NCBI RefSeq assembly: GCF_003265355.1
Contig: NZ_QFRW01000321.1
Span: 1-46,943, forward strand
Direction of reading: 5' to 3'
Source of the DNA: Glycomyces dulcitolivorans
GTDB lineage: Bacteria > Actinomycetota > Actinomycetes > Mycobacteriales > Micromonosporaceae
Length of the DNA: 46,943 nucleotides
Part shown: piece by piece, positions 24,139-32,896 of the stretch
Layout: every line of letters starts with the position of its first letter
Position numbering within the stretch: the stretch's first letter is position 1
Made by a program: the position numbers and the translations under genes
The notes under the pieces: model-generated
The model's input: the letters and a program-made list of their open reading frames with translations, nothing else
Told to the model about the DNA's origin: nothing
The model's database searches: none

Positions 24139-25034
24139 TGACGACGCCGACTGAGAAGCGCAGGCGCCTGCGCGAGGGGCTCGCCTCGGGGCGGCTCCAG
24201 CGGCTGCCGGGCGCGTTCTCGCCGCTCGCGGCGAAGGCCGTCGCCGACCACGGGTTCGACGGCGTGTACGTCTCGGGCGCGGCGCTCGCCGCGGACCTGG
24301 CGCTGCCCGATATCGGGCTGACCACGCTCACCGAGGTCGCCGGGCGCGGCGGCCAGATCGCCCGCGCCACGGACCTGCCCACTTTGATCGACGCGGACAC
24401 CGGCTTCGGGGAAGTGTCCAATGTGGCTCGAACGATCCGGTCGTTCGAGGACGCCGGGCTCGCGGGCTGCCACCTGGAGGACCAGGTGAACCCGAAGCGC
24501 TGCGGGCACCTGGACGGCAAGCAGGTCGTGCCCGTCAGGGAGATGGTCCGCCGCGTCGCCGCGGCCGTGAAGGCCCGCACCGACCCCGATTTCGTGGTGT
24601 GCGCGCGCACCGACGCCCGCGCCGTCGAGGGTCTCGACGCCGCCATCGACCGTGCGAAGGCCTATGTGGACGCCGGGGCGGACATGGTGTTCCCCGAGGC
24701 GATGCGCGACGAGGCCGAGTTCGAAGCGTTCCGCAAAGCCGTCGACGTCCCGTTGCTGGCCAACATGACCGAGTTCGGGGCCTCCCCGAACCTCACGGCC
24801 CGGCAGCTCGAAGACCTCGGCTACAACCTGGTCATCTGGCCCGTCTCCAGCCTCCGCGCCGCGATGGGCGCCGTCGACGAGCTGTTCTCCACGCTCAAGT
24901 CCGAAGGGACGCAAGCCTCACTGGTCGACCGCATGCAGACCCGCGCCCGCCTCTACGACCTGGTCGACTACGCCTCCTACCACGAGTTCGACCAGGAGCT
25001 GTTCAACTTCGAGGTCCCCGGGAGGGAGTCATGA
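24138..25034 (+). CDS. prpB: 2-methylisocitrate lyase
   Basis: Cleaves 2-methylisocitrate to pyruvate and succinate. Isocitrate-lyase superfamily barrel of 298 aa. The catalytic cysteine is C122 in the PKRCGH motif; DADTGFGEVSNV (Mg-binding aspartates around D86/D88) and FVVCARTDARAVEGLDAAIDRA are also typical. The short PrpB form distinguishes it from the longer isocitrate lyase. Overlaps prpD by one base and prpC by four (ATGA), so the three products are made together. Confidence 0.95.
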   Translation: MTTPTEKRRRLREGLASGRLQRLPGAFSPLAAKAVADHGFDGVYVSGAALAADLALPDIGLTTLTEVAGRGGQIARATDLPTLIDADTGFGEVSNVARTIRSFEDAGLAGCHLEDQVNPKRCGHLDGKQVVPVREMVRRVAAAVKARTDPDFVVCARTDARAVEGLDAAIDRAKAYVDAGADMVFPEAMRDEAEFEAFRKAVDVPLLANMTEFGASPNLTARQLEDLGYNLVIWPVSSLRAAMGAVDELFSTLKSEGTQASLVDRMQTRARLYDLVDYASYHEFDQELFNFEVPGRES

Positions 25035-26149
25035 CCGTCGACATCCGCAAGGGCCTGGCCGGAGTCGTCGCGGACACCACCGCGATCTCCGAGGTCGTCC
25101 CCGAGACCCTCTCCCTCACCTACCGCGGCTACCCCGTGCAGCAGCTCGCCGCCTCCCGCTCGTTCGAGGAGGTCGCCTACCTGATCTGGTACGGCGAGCT
25201 GCCCGACGCCGCCGCGCTCGCCGCGTTCACCGAACGCGAACGCTCCCGACGGGAGGTCACGCGTTCCACGATCGGCGTCGCCGACCGCGTCCCCGACGGC
25301 TCGCACCCGATGGACCTGCTGCGCACCGCCGTCTCCTGCCTCGGCGCCGAGGACCCCGGCGAGGACGACAACCGCCGCGCCTCCAACCAGGCCAAGGCCG
25401 AAGCGCTGTTCGCGAAGCTCCCCACCGTGATCGCCCACGCCCACCGGCGACGCCGCGGCCTCGACCGCATCGCCCCCGACCCTTCCCTGGGCTGGTCTCA
25501 GAACTTCTTCCACATGTGCTTCGGCACCGTCCCCGCCCCGGAGGTGCTGCGCTGCTTCGAGGTCTCGATGATCCTCTACGCCGAGCACTCCTTCAACGCC
25601 TCGACGTTCACCGCCCGCGTTGTCGCCTCCACCCTCTCCGACATGTACTCCGCCGTCACCGCCGCGATCGGCGCCCTCAAGGGCCCGCTCCACGGCGGCG
25701 CCAACGAGGCCGTCATGAAGATGATGCTCCAGATCGGCGACCCCTCCCTGGCCGGCGACTGGCTCCGGGAACGCCTGGCCGCCAAGGAGAAGGTCATGGG
25801 CTTCGGGCACCGCGTCTACAAGGACGCCGACTCGCGCGTCCCCACCATGAAGGCCGCGCTCGTCGACATGGCCGCCCTCACCGGCGGCGACAAGTGGGTC
25901 CGCATGTACGAGGAACTCGAAAAGGCCATGCTCGACGCCAAGGGCATCCACCCGAACCTCGACTTCCCCGCCGGGCCCGCCTACTACCTCATGGGCTTCG
26001 ACATCCCCATGTTCACGCCGCTGTTCGTCATGGCCCGCATCACCGGCTGGACCGCGCACATCATCGAACAGCTCGACGCGAACTCCCTGATCAGGCCCTT
26101 GTCGGCCTACACCGGTCCAGGCGAGCGGGCCGTCCCTGCCGCCGCCTGA
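25031..26149 (+). CDS. prpC: 2-methylcitrate synthase
   Basis: Condenses propionyl-CoA with oxaloacetate. Citrate-synthase family, 372 aa, with active-site histidines in AEHSFNASTF (H186), LKGPLHGGANEAVM (H221) and GFGHRVYKDAD (H260). Short type II-like form and the prpD-prpB context favour methylcitrate over citrate synthase, although such enzymes often do both. Last gene of the operon; two hairpins follow. Confidence 0.94.
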   Translation: MTVDIRKGLAGVVADTTAISEVVPETLSLTYRGYPVQQLAASRSFEEVAYLIWYGELPDAAALAAFTERERSRREVTRSTIGVADRVPDGSHPMDLLRTAVSCLGAEDPGEDDNRRASNQAKAEALFAKLPTVIAHAHRRRRGLDRIAPDPSLGWSQNFFHMCFGTVPAPEVLRCFEVSMILYAEHSFNASTFTARVVASTLSDMYSAVTAAIGALKGPLHGGANEAVMKMMLQIGDPSLAGDWLRERLAAKEKVMGFGHRVYKDADSRVPTMKAALVDMAALTGGDKWVRMYEELEKAMLDAKGIHPNLDFPAGPAYYLMGFDIPMFTPLFVMARITGWTAHIIEQLDANSLIRPLSAYTGPGERAVPAAA

Positions 26150-26160
26150 ACCGGAACAAC

Positions 26161-26188
26161 CCGGACGGCCGCCGAGGCGGCCGTCCGG
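26161..26188. terminator. Terminator hairpin after prpC
   Basis: CCGGACGGCCGCC, two central bases GA, GGCGGCCGTCCGG, with one more C/G pair outside. Followed by GTCCCCGTCTTC rather than a run of T. Confidence 0.75.
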
Positions 26189-26202
26189 GTCCCCGTCTTC
26201 AG

Positions 26203-26236
26203 GGCCCGCCCCCCTTGCGGGGGAGGGGGGCGGGCC
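26203..26236. terminator. Second hairpin between convergent operons
   Basis: GGCCCGCCCCCC and GGGGGGCGGGCC, 12-bp stem, 10-base loop. It lies nearer the end of the opposing glucosidase gene and probably terminates that operon. Confidence 0.7.
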
Positions 26237-26270
26237 GGGCCCGCGCGATCACATGCCCTCGCGGGGGTGT

Positions 26271-28178
26271 TCAGCTTTCCGTGCGCGCGATCTGGAGGCA
26301 CGTGATCGCCGCGGTCGCCGACCACGCCTGCGGCCGGCACGCCGCCGGGTAGGGGACCGGCCGGTCCCGTTCGGCGCGTGAGAAACCGGCGTGCAGCTCC
26401 GGCATCCGGAACCCGAAGCCCTCCGCCGCCTCCAGCAGCCCGTCGACCACGATGGACGCCTGCTCGTGGAGTCCGGCGCGGGCCATGCCGTGCGCGACGA
26501 TCGCCGAGTCGTGGGCCCACACCGCGCCCCCGTGGTAGCTCAGCGGCCAGAACCCGGCCGCCCCGTCCGACATCGTCCGCACCCCGTACCCCGAGCTCAT
26601 CGACGGCCCGACCAGCAGCGCCGCGATCGCGGACTCCGCCGCCGCGTCGACGATCCCGGTCCCGAGCAGGTGCCCGATGTTCGAGGTCAGCGTGTCGACG
26701 GCGTTCCCGTCGCGGTCGAGCGCGATCGCCGGGTACCGGCCCTCGGGCGTCTCGACCCAGAACCGCTGGTTGAACCGCTCGCGCAGCCGCGCCGCCCAGT
26801 CCCGCCACAGCGCCGCCTCGGAGCGCAGCCTTGGCGACCCGTCCTCGCCGAACGCCTCCAGGAGGTCCGCGGCGCCCGCCGCCGCCTCGTGCGCGTACCC
26901 CTGCGCCTCGCACAACGCGATGGGGCCCTTGGCCAGCCGCCCGTCCCTCCACTGGATCGAGTCCCCGGAGTCCTTCCAGCCCTGGTTCGACAGGCCCTTG
27001 CCGGTGCGGTCGAAGTACGACAGGAACCCGTCCTTCGCCGCGGCCGCCGCGATCCACCCGAGCGCCGCCCGCAGCGCGGGCACCAGGGCCGCGACCTCCT
27101 CGCGGGGCATCCCGGCCCGCCACGCGTCCACCAGCAGGCACACCCACAGCGGCGTCGCGTCCACCGTCCCGTAGTACAGCGGCGGCAGCGTGATGTCCTC
27201 GCCCGGCATCCGGAACACGGTGGCGCGCAGCTCATGCGGGACCTTCCCCGGCTCCTCCTCGGTCGCCGCGTCGTCGGCCTTCCCTTGCAGCCGTGCGAGG
27301 ACGCGCAGAGTCGACGCCGCGATCCCCACGTCGACCGGGAGCATCATCCGTGCCGCCCACAGCGAGTCGCGCCCGAAGAGCGTGAAGAACCACGGCGCCC
27401 CGGCCGCGAGGAAGGCGTCCCCGGGGTGCTCGGGAAACGTCAGCCGCAACGCGTCCAGGTCGTCGAGCGCGGTCCCGACCCAGCGCGCGAGCCGGGCGTC
27501 CACCCCGGCCGTGTCCGCAGACCAGAGGGCCGAACCCGGCGCGGCCTGCACGACCAGGCCCGGGTCGGACACCCGCACCGACCAGCGCAGCACCGTCTTC
27601 TCCCCGGCCCTGACCGTGAACGGCCATTCGAGGACCAGCGCGCCGCCCTCCACGCTCCACTCGCCCGCGTTGGCGACCAAAGCGAACGAGGCGTCCCCGG
27701 AGGTCACCACCGCCGAGACGCGGCCCGACTGCGTCTCGCACACCGCCGCCCACGGCGCGGCCTTCCCGTGCCCGGACTTGACCTCTTGCAGCGGCGCGAA
27801 GTCCGGTTCCACGACCAGCCTGAGCACCGCCGACACCTCCCGGTCCACGACCGAGGCGACGGTGACGACCTCGTCGAGCGTCCCGTCGCCCACGGTCCGC
27901 TCGCGGCCGAGGCGGATGTGCGGGTCCGGGGACGCGTCGTCCACGCCCCGCAGGACCGCGTCGAAGCCGACCGCGCGGGCGCCGCGCCCGGACGCCGCGA
28001 TCGCTTCGGGCGCTTCGCCTCCGACCTCGATCCGGAGTCCGCGTATAAAGCGGCGGTCGCCGTGGAACAGGCCGTCGATCGGCGCGGTCATCGCCCCGTC
28101 GGGGCGCGACCACGCCTGGGTCGGCGCGTGCAGCGCGATGACGGCGTCGTGCAGGAAAGGCTGGCGGCCGGGGATCAT
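26271..28178 (-). CDS. Glycogen-debranching-type amylo-alpha-1,6-glucosidase family protein
   Basis: A 635-aa protein with an N-terminal beta-sandwich domain of the GDE_N_bis type (about residues 8-200, DGLFHGDRRFIRGLRIEVGG...) and an (alpha/alpha)6-toroid catalytic domain (about 220-630). The toroid has typical segments GAPWFFTLFGRDSLWAARMMLP, PPLYYGTVDATPLWVCLLVDAWR, and GYGVRTMSDGAAGFWPLSYHGGAVWAHDSAIVAHGM. No signal peptide, so it acts on sugar brought in by the co-transcribed ABC importer. The exact linkage hydrolysed is not evident. ATG 28178 overlaps the upstream permease stop by 4 bases. Confidence 0.85.
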   Translation of the reverse strand: MIPGRQPFLHDAVIALHAPTQAWSRPDGAMTAPIDGLFHGDRRFIRGLRIEVGGEAPEAIAASGRGARAVGFDAVLRGVDDASPDPHIRLGRERTVGDGTLDEVVTVASVVDREVSAVLRLVVEPDFAPLQEVKSGHGKAAPWAAVCETQSGRVSAVVTSGDASFALVANAGEWSVEGGALVLEWPFTVRAGEKTVLRWSVRVSDPGLVVQAAPGSALWSADTAGVDARLARWVGTALDDLDALRLTFPEHPGDAFLAAGAPWFFTLFGRDSLWAARMMLPVDVGIAASTLRVLARLQGKADDAATEEEPGKVPHELRATVFRMPGEDITLPPLYYGTVDATPLWVCLLVDAWRAGMPREEVAALVPALRAALGWIAAAAAKDGFLSYFDRTGKGLSNQGWKDSGDSIQWRDGRLAKGPIALCEAQGYAHEAAAGAADLLEAFGEDGSPRLRSEAALWRDWAARLRERFNQRFWVETPEGRYPAIALDRDGNAVDTLTSNIGHLLGTGIVDAAAESAIAALLVGPSMSSGYGVRTMSDGAAGFWPLSYHGGAVWAHDSAIVAHGMARAGLHEQASIVVDGLLEAAEGFGFRMPELHAGFSRAERDRPVPYPAACRPQAWSATAAITCLQIARTES

Positions 28179-29044
28179 CCCTTGACGGCTCCTTCGCTCG
28201 TGTTCATGATGTGCTTCTGGAAGACGAAGAACAGCACCGCGACCGGGATCGTCATGATCGCGGCGGCCGCGAGCTTGACCGGGTACTGCGTGCCCTGGCT
28301 CAGCTGCCCGGACGCGAGCGAGGCCACGCCCTTCGTCAGCGTCGTCAGCTCGGGCGACTGGGTGGCGACGATGAAGTGGCTCAACTCGTTCCACGAGCCC
28401 TGGAACGAGAGGATCACGATCGTGACCAGCGCCGGGCGGGCCATCGGGAGCACCACCGACCAGAAGACCCGGAACGTCCCGGCCCCGTCGATGCGCGCCT
28501 GCTCCTCGACCGAGTCGGGGATCGACTCGAAGAAGCCCTTCATGATGAAGACCCCGGCCGCGTCCACCAGCAGCGGCAGGATCATGCCCGCGTAGGAGTC
28601 GTAGATCCCGAGCTGGTTGAGCACCAGGAATTTCGGGATCAGCAGCACCACCGACGGGACGGCCATGACCGCGACGATGAGCGCGAACACCAGGCCGCGC
28701 CCGCGGAACTTCAGCCGCGCGAGCGCGTAGCCCGCGAGCGACGCGAAGAACACCCGCCCGACCGTGACCGCGACGGTCACGATCGCGGAGTTCGCGAACC
28801 ACAGCGGGAAGTCCGAGCGCGTCAGCAGCCGGTCGTACGCGGCGAACGTCCACGTCTGCGGCCACAGCGAGACCGCGTTCGCGGCCGCCTCCGCGTCGGG
28901 TTTGAACGAGGTCGCGACCTGCACCAGGAACGGGAAGACGTAGACGACCGCGAGCGAGACGAGCACGGCGTACAGGACGGCCTGCCCGACCGCGCCCTTT
29001 CGAACAGCGGGCTTCTGCCTGCGGCGCACAGCGGTGGTCGTCAT
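28175..29044 (-). CDS. Sugar ABC importer permease, MalG-like
   Basis: Inner-membrane permease of 289 aa with six helices and the CUT1-family EAA loop EEQARIDGAGTFRVFWSVVLPMARP at about residues 187-211, which docks on the ATPase. It begins with a short basic N-terminus. Overlaps the MalF-like gene by 4 bases and the glucosidase gene by 4 bases. Confidence 0.93.
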   Translation of the reverse strand: MTTTAVRRRQKPAVRKGAVGQAVLYAVLVSLAVVYVFPFLVQVATSFKPDAEAAANAVSLWPQTWTFAAYDRLLTRSDFPLWFANSAIVTVAVTVGRVFFASLAGYALARLKFRGRGLVFALIVAVMAVPSVVLLIPKFLVLNQLGIYDSYAGMILPLLVDAAGVFIMKGFFESIPDSVEEQARIDGAGTFRVFWSVVLPMARPALVTIVILSFQGSWNELSHFIVATQSPELTTLTKGVASLASGQLSQGTQYPVKLAAAAIMTIPVAVLFFVFQKHIMNTSEGAVKG

Positions 29045-30111
29045 GCCTTCGCCCCCTTCGCAATGCGCTTCTCGACGCGCTTGGAGGCGTCCCGCTCGCG
29101 CAGGACCCACCGCTGGAACAGCGTGAACACCACGATGACCGCGAACAGGACGAACGAGATCGCCGCGCCCTGGCCCCACGCCTGGTCGGTGAACGCCGCC
29201 TCGTACGAGAGGTACGCGGGCGTCACCGTGGTCTTGCCGGGCCCGCCCTGCGTGCCCGTGTAGATCTGGTCGAACACCTGCCAGCATCCGATGAGCCCCA
29301 ACGTGAGCACCGTGAACAGGGCCGGCCGCAGCTGCGGCAGCGTGATCCTCCAGAACCGCTGCCACGCGGACGCGCCGTCCATGCGCCCCGCCTCGTCGAG
29401 CTCGGGCCCGATGTTCTGGAGCGCCGCCAGGAACAGCAGCATGAACGTCCCGCTGGTGGTGAACACCGCCATGAGGATGAGCGCGCTCATCGCCACCGAC
29501 GGCCCCGACAGCCAGTCCCACCAGGAGACGCCGAGGAAGTCCGAGCCGGTGAGGAACGCCGGCCCCTCGGGGTTCCCGAGGGCGACGTGCACGATCCCGG
29601 CCGGCTCGTTGAACCAGTTGGGGCCGTTGACCCCGATCCACGACAGGACCTGGTTGACCGCGCCCGAGGTCGAGAACAGGAACAGCCACAGCACCGTGAT
29701 CGCCACCGAGCTGGTCACCGACGGGAAGTAGAACGCGGTCCGGAAGAACCCGCGGCCCCGCAGGACCGCGCGGTTCACCAGGAGCGCCAGGCCGAGCGAC
29801 AGGCCGGTCTGGAGCGGGACGACCAGCAGCGCGTACCAGGCGTTGTTGCGCATGGCGATGCCGAAGTTCCGCTCCGCGAGCCCGCCGCCCGAGGTGATCG
29901 CCGCGTAGTTCTCGAAGCCGACGAACCCGGTGCCGGGCGCGAGCGGGGACCCGCGCCCGGTCCAGTCGGAGAAGCTCACCCACAGGGCCATGAGCACCGG
30001 CACGAGCATGAACAGCCCGAGCACGACGATCACCGGAAGCGTGAACAGCCACCCAGCAGGTCCGTCCCCGCGCCGGGCGCCAAGCCCGGCGCGGTTCACG
30101 GTGAGGCTCAT
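29041..30111 (-). CDS. Sugar ABC importer permease, MalF-like
   Basis: Inner-membrane permease of 356 aa of the CUT1 family, with a cytoplasmic N-terminus and about six or seven helices. EAA loop: ELDEAGRMDGASAWQRFWRITLPQLRPAL. A long insert between helices (about residues 155-205, NGPNWFNEPAGIVHVALGNPEGP...) forms a large external loop, as in MalF-like proteins. The start is only 2 bases after the solute-binding-protein stop, so translation is coupled. Confidence 0.93.
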   Translation of the reverse strand: MSLTVNRAGLGARRGDGPAGWLFTLPVIVVLGLFMLVPVLMALWVSFSDWTGRGSPLAPGTGFVGFENYAAITSGGGLAERNFGIAMRNNAWYALLVVPLQTGLSLGLALLVNRAVLRGRGFFRTAFYFPSVTSSVAITVLWLFLFSTSGAVNQVLSWIGVNGPNWFNEPAGIVHVALGNPEGPAFLTGSDFLGVSWWDWLSGPSVAMSALILMAVFTTSGTFMLLFLAALQNIGPELDEAGRMDGASAWQRFWRITLPQLRPALFTVLTLGLIGCWQVFDQIYTGTQGGPGKTTVTPAYLSYEAAFTDQAWGQGAAISFVLFAVIVVFTLFQRWVLRERDASKRVEKRIAKGAKA

Positions 30112-30113
30112 TG

Positions 30114-31361
30114 CTAACCGACCACGGCTTCGAGGTTGCCCTGCACGGAGGCGAGGATCGCGGCCGGATCGCCGGTCGCGAGGGATTCGAGCTGCGCGTT
30201 CATGTCCGAGACGACCTCCGCCGAACCGGCGGCCGTGGGGACGCCCGTCGCGTAGTCGGCGCCCGCGAGGAACGCGGCCAGGTCCGGGTTGTCGGCGCTC
30301 CACCGGTCCGCCGCGGACAGCGCCGACGGCATGGGGCCGAACGCGGCCGAGAACGCGAGCTGCTGGTCGGCGCTCGTCAGGTACTCCACGAGGTCGAGCG
30401 CGGCCTCCTGGTTCGGGCTGTCGGCGGCCATGCCCCAGCAGTTCGTGAACTGGAGGGTGCCCTGCCCGGCCGGGCCCGCCGGCAGCTCCACGACCCGGTA
30501 GTTCACGTCGGGGAAGTCCGCGGACAGGCCGCCGGTGATCCAGTTGCCCTCGATGGTCATCGCCGCAAGCCCCTTGCCGAACGCCTCGCCGCCCCAGCCG
30601 GCGCCGAGGTCCGCAGCATAGGCGAACGTGCCGTCCTCCAAGTGGCCCTTCACGTATTCGAGCGCTTCGAGGTTCTCCGGCGAGTCGGCGACCGCGGTGG
30701 TGCCGTCCTCGGAGACGAGGCGCCCGCCCGCCCCGGCCATGAACGCCCCGACCCGCTGGTACTCCGCGCCGAACGCGAGCCCGGCCCGGTCCCCGGAGGT
30801 GAGGGCCGCCGCGACCGTGTCGAGCTGGTCCCAGGTGGTGGGGATGTCGGCGTCGGTCAGCCCGGCCTCGGCCCACATGTCGGTGTTGATCACGAGCGCG
30901 AGCGTCGAGGAGTCCTTGGGCGCGCAGTAGAACTCGCTGTCGAGCGTGAAGTTCTGCACGAGCGAGGGGTAGAAGTCGTCCTTGTTCGACAGGAGGTCGC
31001 CGTACGGCTCCAGGGAGCCGTTCTCGGCGTACCCGGCGAGCTTCTCGGGCGCGAGGTAGAACAGGTCGGGCGGGGACCCGGCCGCGAAGCCCTGCGAGAG
31101 CTCCTGGTCCATGTTGGTGGCGGCGACCGCGGTCGCCTCGACGCCGGACTCCTCGGACCAGGCCGCGAGCGCGGCCTCGATCGCCCGGGTCTCGGCCTCG
31201 CCGCTGGCGCCGTAGAGGATCGTCAGCGCGTCGTCGGAGGAGGTGAGCCCCTCGCTGTCGTCTTCGGCGTCGTCGAAGCCCTGGCCGCACCCGGTCAGGG
31301 CCAGTGCGGCGGCGACCGCCGCGCCCCCCGCCGCGAGGGCGGTGCGTCTGCTGCTTCCCAC
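30114..31361 (-). CDS. Lipoprotein sugar-binding protein of ABC importer
   Basis: Extracellular solute-binding protein family 1, 415 aa. An N-terminal signal ends in the lipobox ALTGC with C25 as lipidated cysteine; the mature part opens with an acidic Asp/Glu/Ser stretch and then the ligand-binding fold (LTILYGASGEAETRAIEAALAAWSEESG...). It delivers sugar to the two permeases encoded downstream. GTG start with AAAGGAG at good spacing. First gene of the operon, divergent from lacI. The likely ligand is an alpha-glucoside or branched oligosaccharide, judging from the glucosidase at the end of the operon. Confidence 0.92.
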   Translation of the reverse strand: MGSSRRTALAAGGAAVAAALALTGCGQGFDDAEDDSEGLTSSDDALTILYGASGEAETRAIEAALAAWSEESGVEATAVAATNMDQELSQGFAAGSPPDLFYLAPEKLAGYAENGSLEPYGDLLSNKDDFYPSLVQNFTLDSEFYCAPKDSSTLALVINTDMWAEAGLTDADIPTTWDQLDTVAAALTSGDRAGLAFGAEYQRVGAFMAGAGGRLVSEDGTTAVADSPENLEALEYVKGHLEDGTFAYAADLGAGWGGEAFGKGLAAMTIEGNWITGGLSADFPDVNYRVVELPAGPAGQGTLQFTNCWGMAADSPNQEAALDLVEYLTSADQQLAFSAAFGPMPSALSAADRWSADNPDLAAFLAGADYATGVPTAAGSAEVVSDMNAQLESLATGDPAAILASVQGNLEAVVG

Positions 31362-31406
31362 GATGAATCTCCTTTGACCCCGTGCGACCGATCCGGCGAG
31401 CAGTTT

Positions 31407-31437
31407 TTGGATCGATCAATTTTTATTGGAACGATCA
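31407..31437. promoter_or_regulatory. Candidate LacI sites between sugar-importer operon and lacI
   Basis: TTGGATCGATCA (31407-31418) and TTGGAACGATCA (31426-31437) are direct repeats (11 of 12 identical, 19 bp apart). The first contains the palindrome GATCGATC. Both lie in an AT-rich patch between the divergent genes, suited to joint control by the LacI protein. Confidence 0.55.
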
Positions 31438-31504
31438 TACGATAGGCTCGTGCCGACGGATGCGTCAAGTGCGACCGTGCTCTGGAACGACAGAAAGGCC
31501 CAGC

Positions 31505-32491
31505 ATGTCGGAACGGAAGGCCGCGACGATCGGGGACGTCGCGCGCGAAGCGGGCGTCTCCCGCCAGACCGTGAGCAACGTCGTCAACTCCCCCCACGTC
31601 GTCAAGGAGTCGACCCGCCTCAAGGTCCAGGCCGCCATCGCGGCCCTCGGCTACTCCCCGAACGCCCTCGCCCGGCGCCTGCGCACCCAGCGCACCTCCA
31701 CCATCGCGGTCAAACTCGACCCCTACTCCGGCGGGATCTCCGGCGTCGTCCTCGACCGCTTCGTCCACGCCCTCACCGAGAGCGCCGCCGCCCGCGGCCT
31801 GCGCGTCCTCCTCTACGCCGCCAGGACCTTGGACGAGGAACTGCGGGACCTCGACCAGCTCGCCGACGCCGGCGAAGTCGACGCCATCGTCCTCACCGGC
31901 ACCTCCCGCGGCGACCGCCGCGCCGAGCGGCTCCTCGAACGCGGCGTCCCCTTCGCCGCCTTCGGCCGCCCCTGGGGGACCGACGCCGCCGCCCACCCGT
32001 GGGTCGACATCGACGGCGCCGCCGGGACCCGCGCCGCCACCGCGCACCTCCTCGACCGCGCCGGGGACCGCATCGCGTTCCTCGGCTGGCCCGCCGACTC
32101 CGAGAGCGGCAACGACCGCGAGCGCGGCTGGCGCGAGGCCATGGGGGAGCGCACCGCGCCCCGCCTCACCGCCGAAGACGGTGTGGCCCAAGGACAGGAG
32201 GCCGTCAAGGCGCTGCTTCCGGACCTCGATGGCCTCGTCTGCGCCAGCGACGCCCTCGCCATCGGCGCCCACCTCGCCGCCGTCCAGGCCGGGCGGCCCG
32301 AACTCCCGGTCGTCGGCTTCGACAACACCGCCGCCGCCGAGGCCCTCGGGATCTCCAGCGTCGAGCAGCTCCCCGAACGCGTCGCCGCCGGCATCCTCGA
32401 AATGCTCATGGGCCCCGAGGGGAACAAGGTCGCGGACCCCGCGCCGCAGCCGACCGGCCTGCTGGTCGAACCGCGCCTGATCATCCGATAG
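31505..32491 (+). CDS. LacI-family repressor of the sugar-importer operon
   Basis: A 328-aa regulator. The LacI HTH and hinge lie at residues 7-60 (TIGDVAREAGVSRQTVSNVVNSPHVVKESTRLKVQAAIAALGYSPNALAR), followed by a periplasmic-binding-protein-like effector domain (about 65-328), including DGLVCASDALAIGAHLAA and LPVVGFDNT. ATG 31505 has AAAGG upstream. Divergent from the ABC/glucosidase operon, so it most likely represses that operon until the imported sugar or its product binds. Followed by a hairpin that also serves the next gene. Confidence 0.93.
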   Translation: MSERKAATIGDVAREAGVSRQTVSNVVNSPHVVKESTRLKVQAAIAALGYSPNALARRLRTQRTSTIAVKLDPYSGGISGVVLDRFVHALTESAAARGLRVLLYAARTLDEELRDLDQLADAGEVDAIVLTGTSRGDRRAERLLERGVPFAAFGRPWGTDAAAHPWVDIDGAAGTRAATAHLLDRAGDRIAFLGWPADSESGNDRERGWREAMGERTAPRLTAEDGVAQGQEAVKALLPDLDGLVCASDALAIGAHLAAVQAGRPELPVVGFDNTAAAEALGISSVEQLPERVAAGILEMLMGPEGNKVADPAPQPTGLLVEPRLIIR

Positions 32492-32523
32492 AAAAACACT
32501 TAGCCCTTGCGCTAAGTGTTTTT
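32492..32523. terminator. Hairpin ending lacI, overlapping arsR-type promoter
   Basis: AAAAACACTTAGC, 6-base loop, GCTAAGTGTTTTT: perfect 13-bp stem with a T-run, starting 1 base after the lacI stop. Its ACTTAGC/GCTAAGT core, repeated as ACTTAGC at 32533-32539, also has the form of an ArsR-family operator and covers the -35 region of the next promoter. Confidence 0.75.
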
Positions 32524-32535
32524 CCGCGCAATACT
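32507..32535 (+). promoter_or_regulatory. Promoter of the ArsR/SRPBCC operon, probably leaderless
   Basis: -35 TTGCGC (32507-32512), 17-bp spacer, -10 AATACT (32530-32535), and the ATG at 32543 only 7 bases past the -10, with no ribosome site between. Transcription would begin at or next to the start codon. Confidence 0.6.
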
Positions 32536-32542
32536 TAGCCTC

Positions 32543-32896
32543 ATGGCACAGTATTCGGAGGCGCTCGACGGCACTGCTCTTGACGGTGTCTTCGCCGCGC
32601 TCGCCGACCCCACCCGCCGCGAGGTGGTCCGCCGCCTCGGGCGCGGCCCGATGAGCGTCGGCGACCTCGCCCGCGGATTCCCGATGACCCTCCCCTCCTT
32701 CATGAAGCACGTGCGGACCCTGGAGGCGAACGGCCTCATCCGCACCGCCAAGTCCGGCCGGGTGCGCACCTGCGCGCTCCGGCGCGACCGGCTCGCGCTC
32801 GTCGACGACTGGCTCGCCGAGCAGCGGCGCGCCTGGGAGTCGCGCACCGACCGGTTGGAGCAGTTCGTCACCGATCCCGAGGAGCACCAGTCATGA
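32543..32896 (+). CDS. ArsR-family winged-helix regulator
   Basis: A 117-aa single-domain regulator with winged helix LDGVFAALADPTRREVVRRLGRGPMSVGDLARGFPMTLPSFMKHVRTLEANGLIRTAKSGRVRTCAL. It has no metal-binding cysteine motif; its type is the one found beside SRPBCC/AHSA1 genes (the YdfF/SdpR-like group). Stop overlaps the SRPBCC start by 4 bases. Probably binds the ACTTAGC dyad over its own promoter. Confidence 0.9.
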   Translation: MAQYSEALDGTALDGVFAALADPTRREVVRRLGRGPMSVGDLARGFPMTLPSFMKHVRTLEANGLIRTAKSGRVRTCALRRDRLALVDDWLAEQRRAWESRTDRLEQFVTDPEEHQS

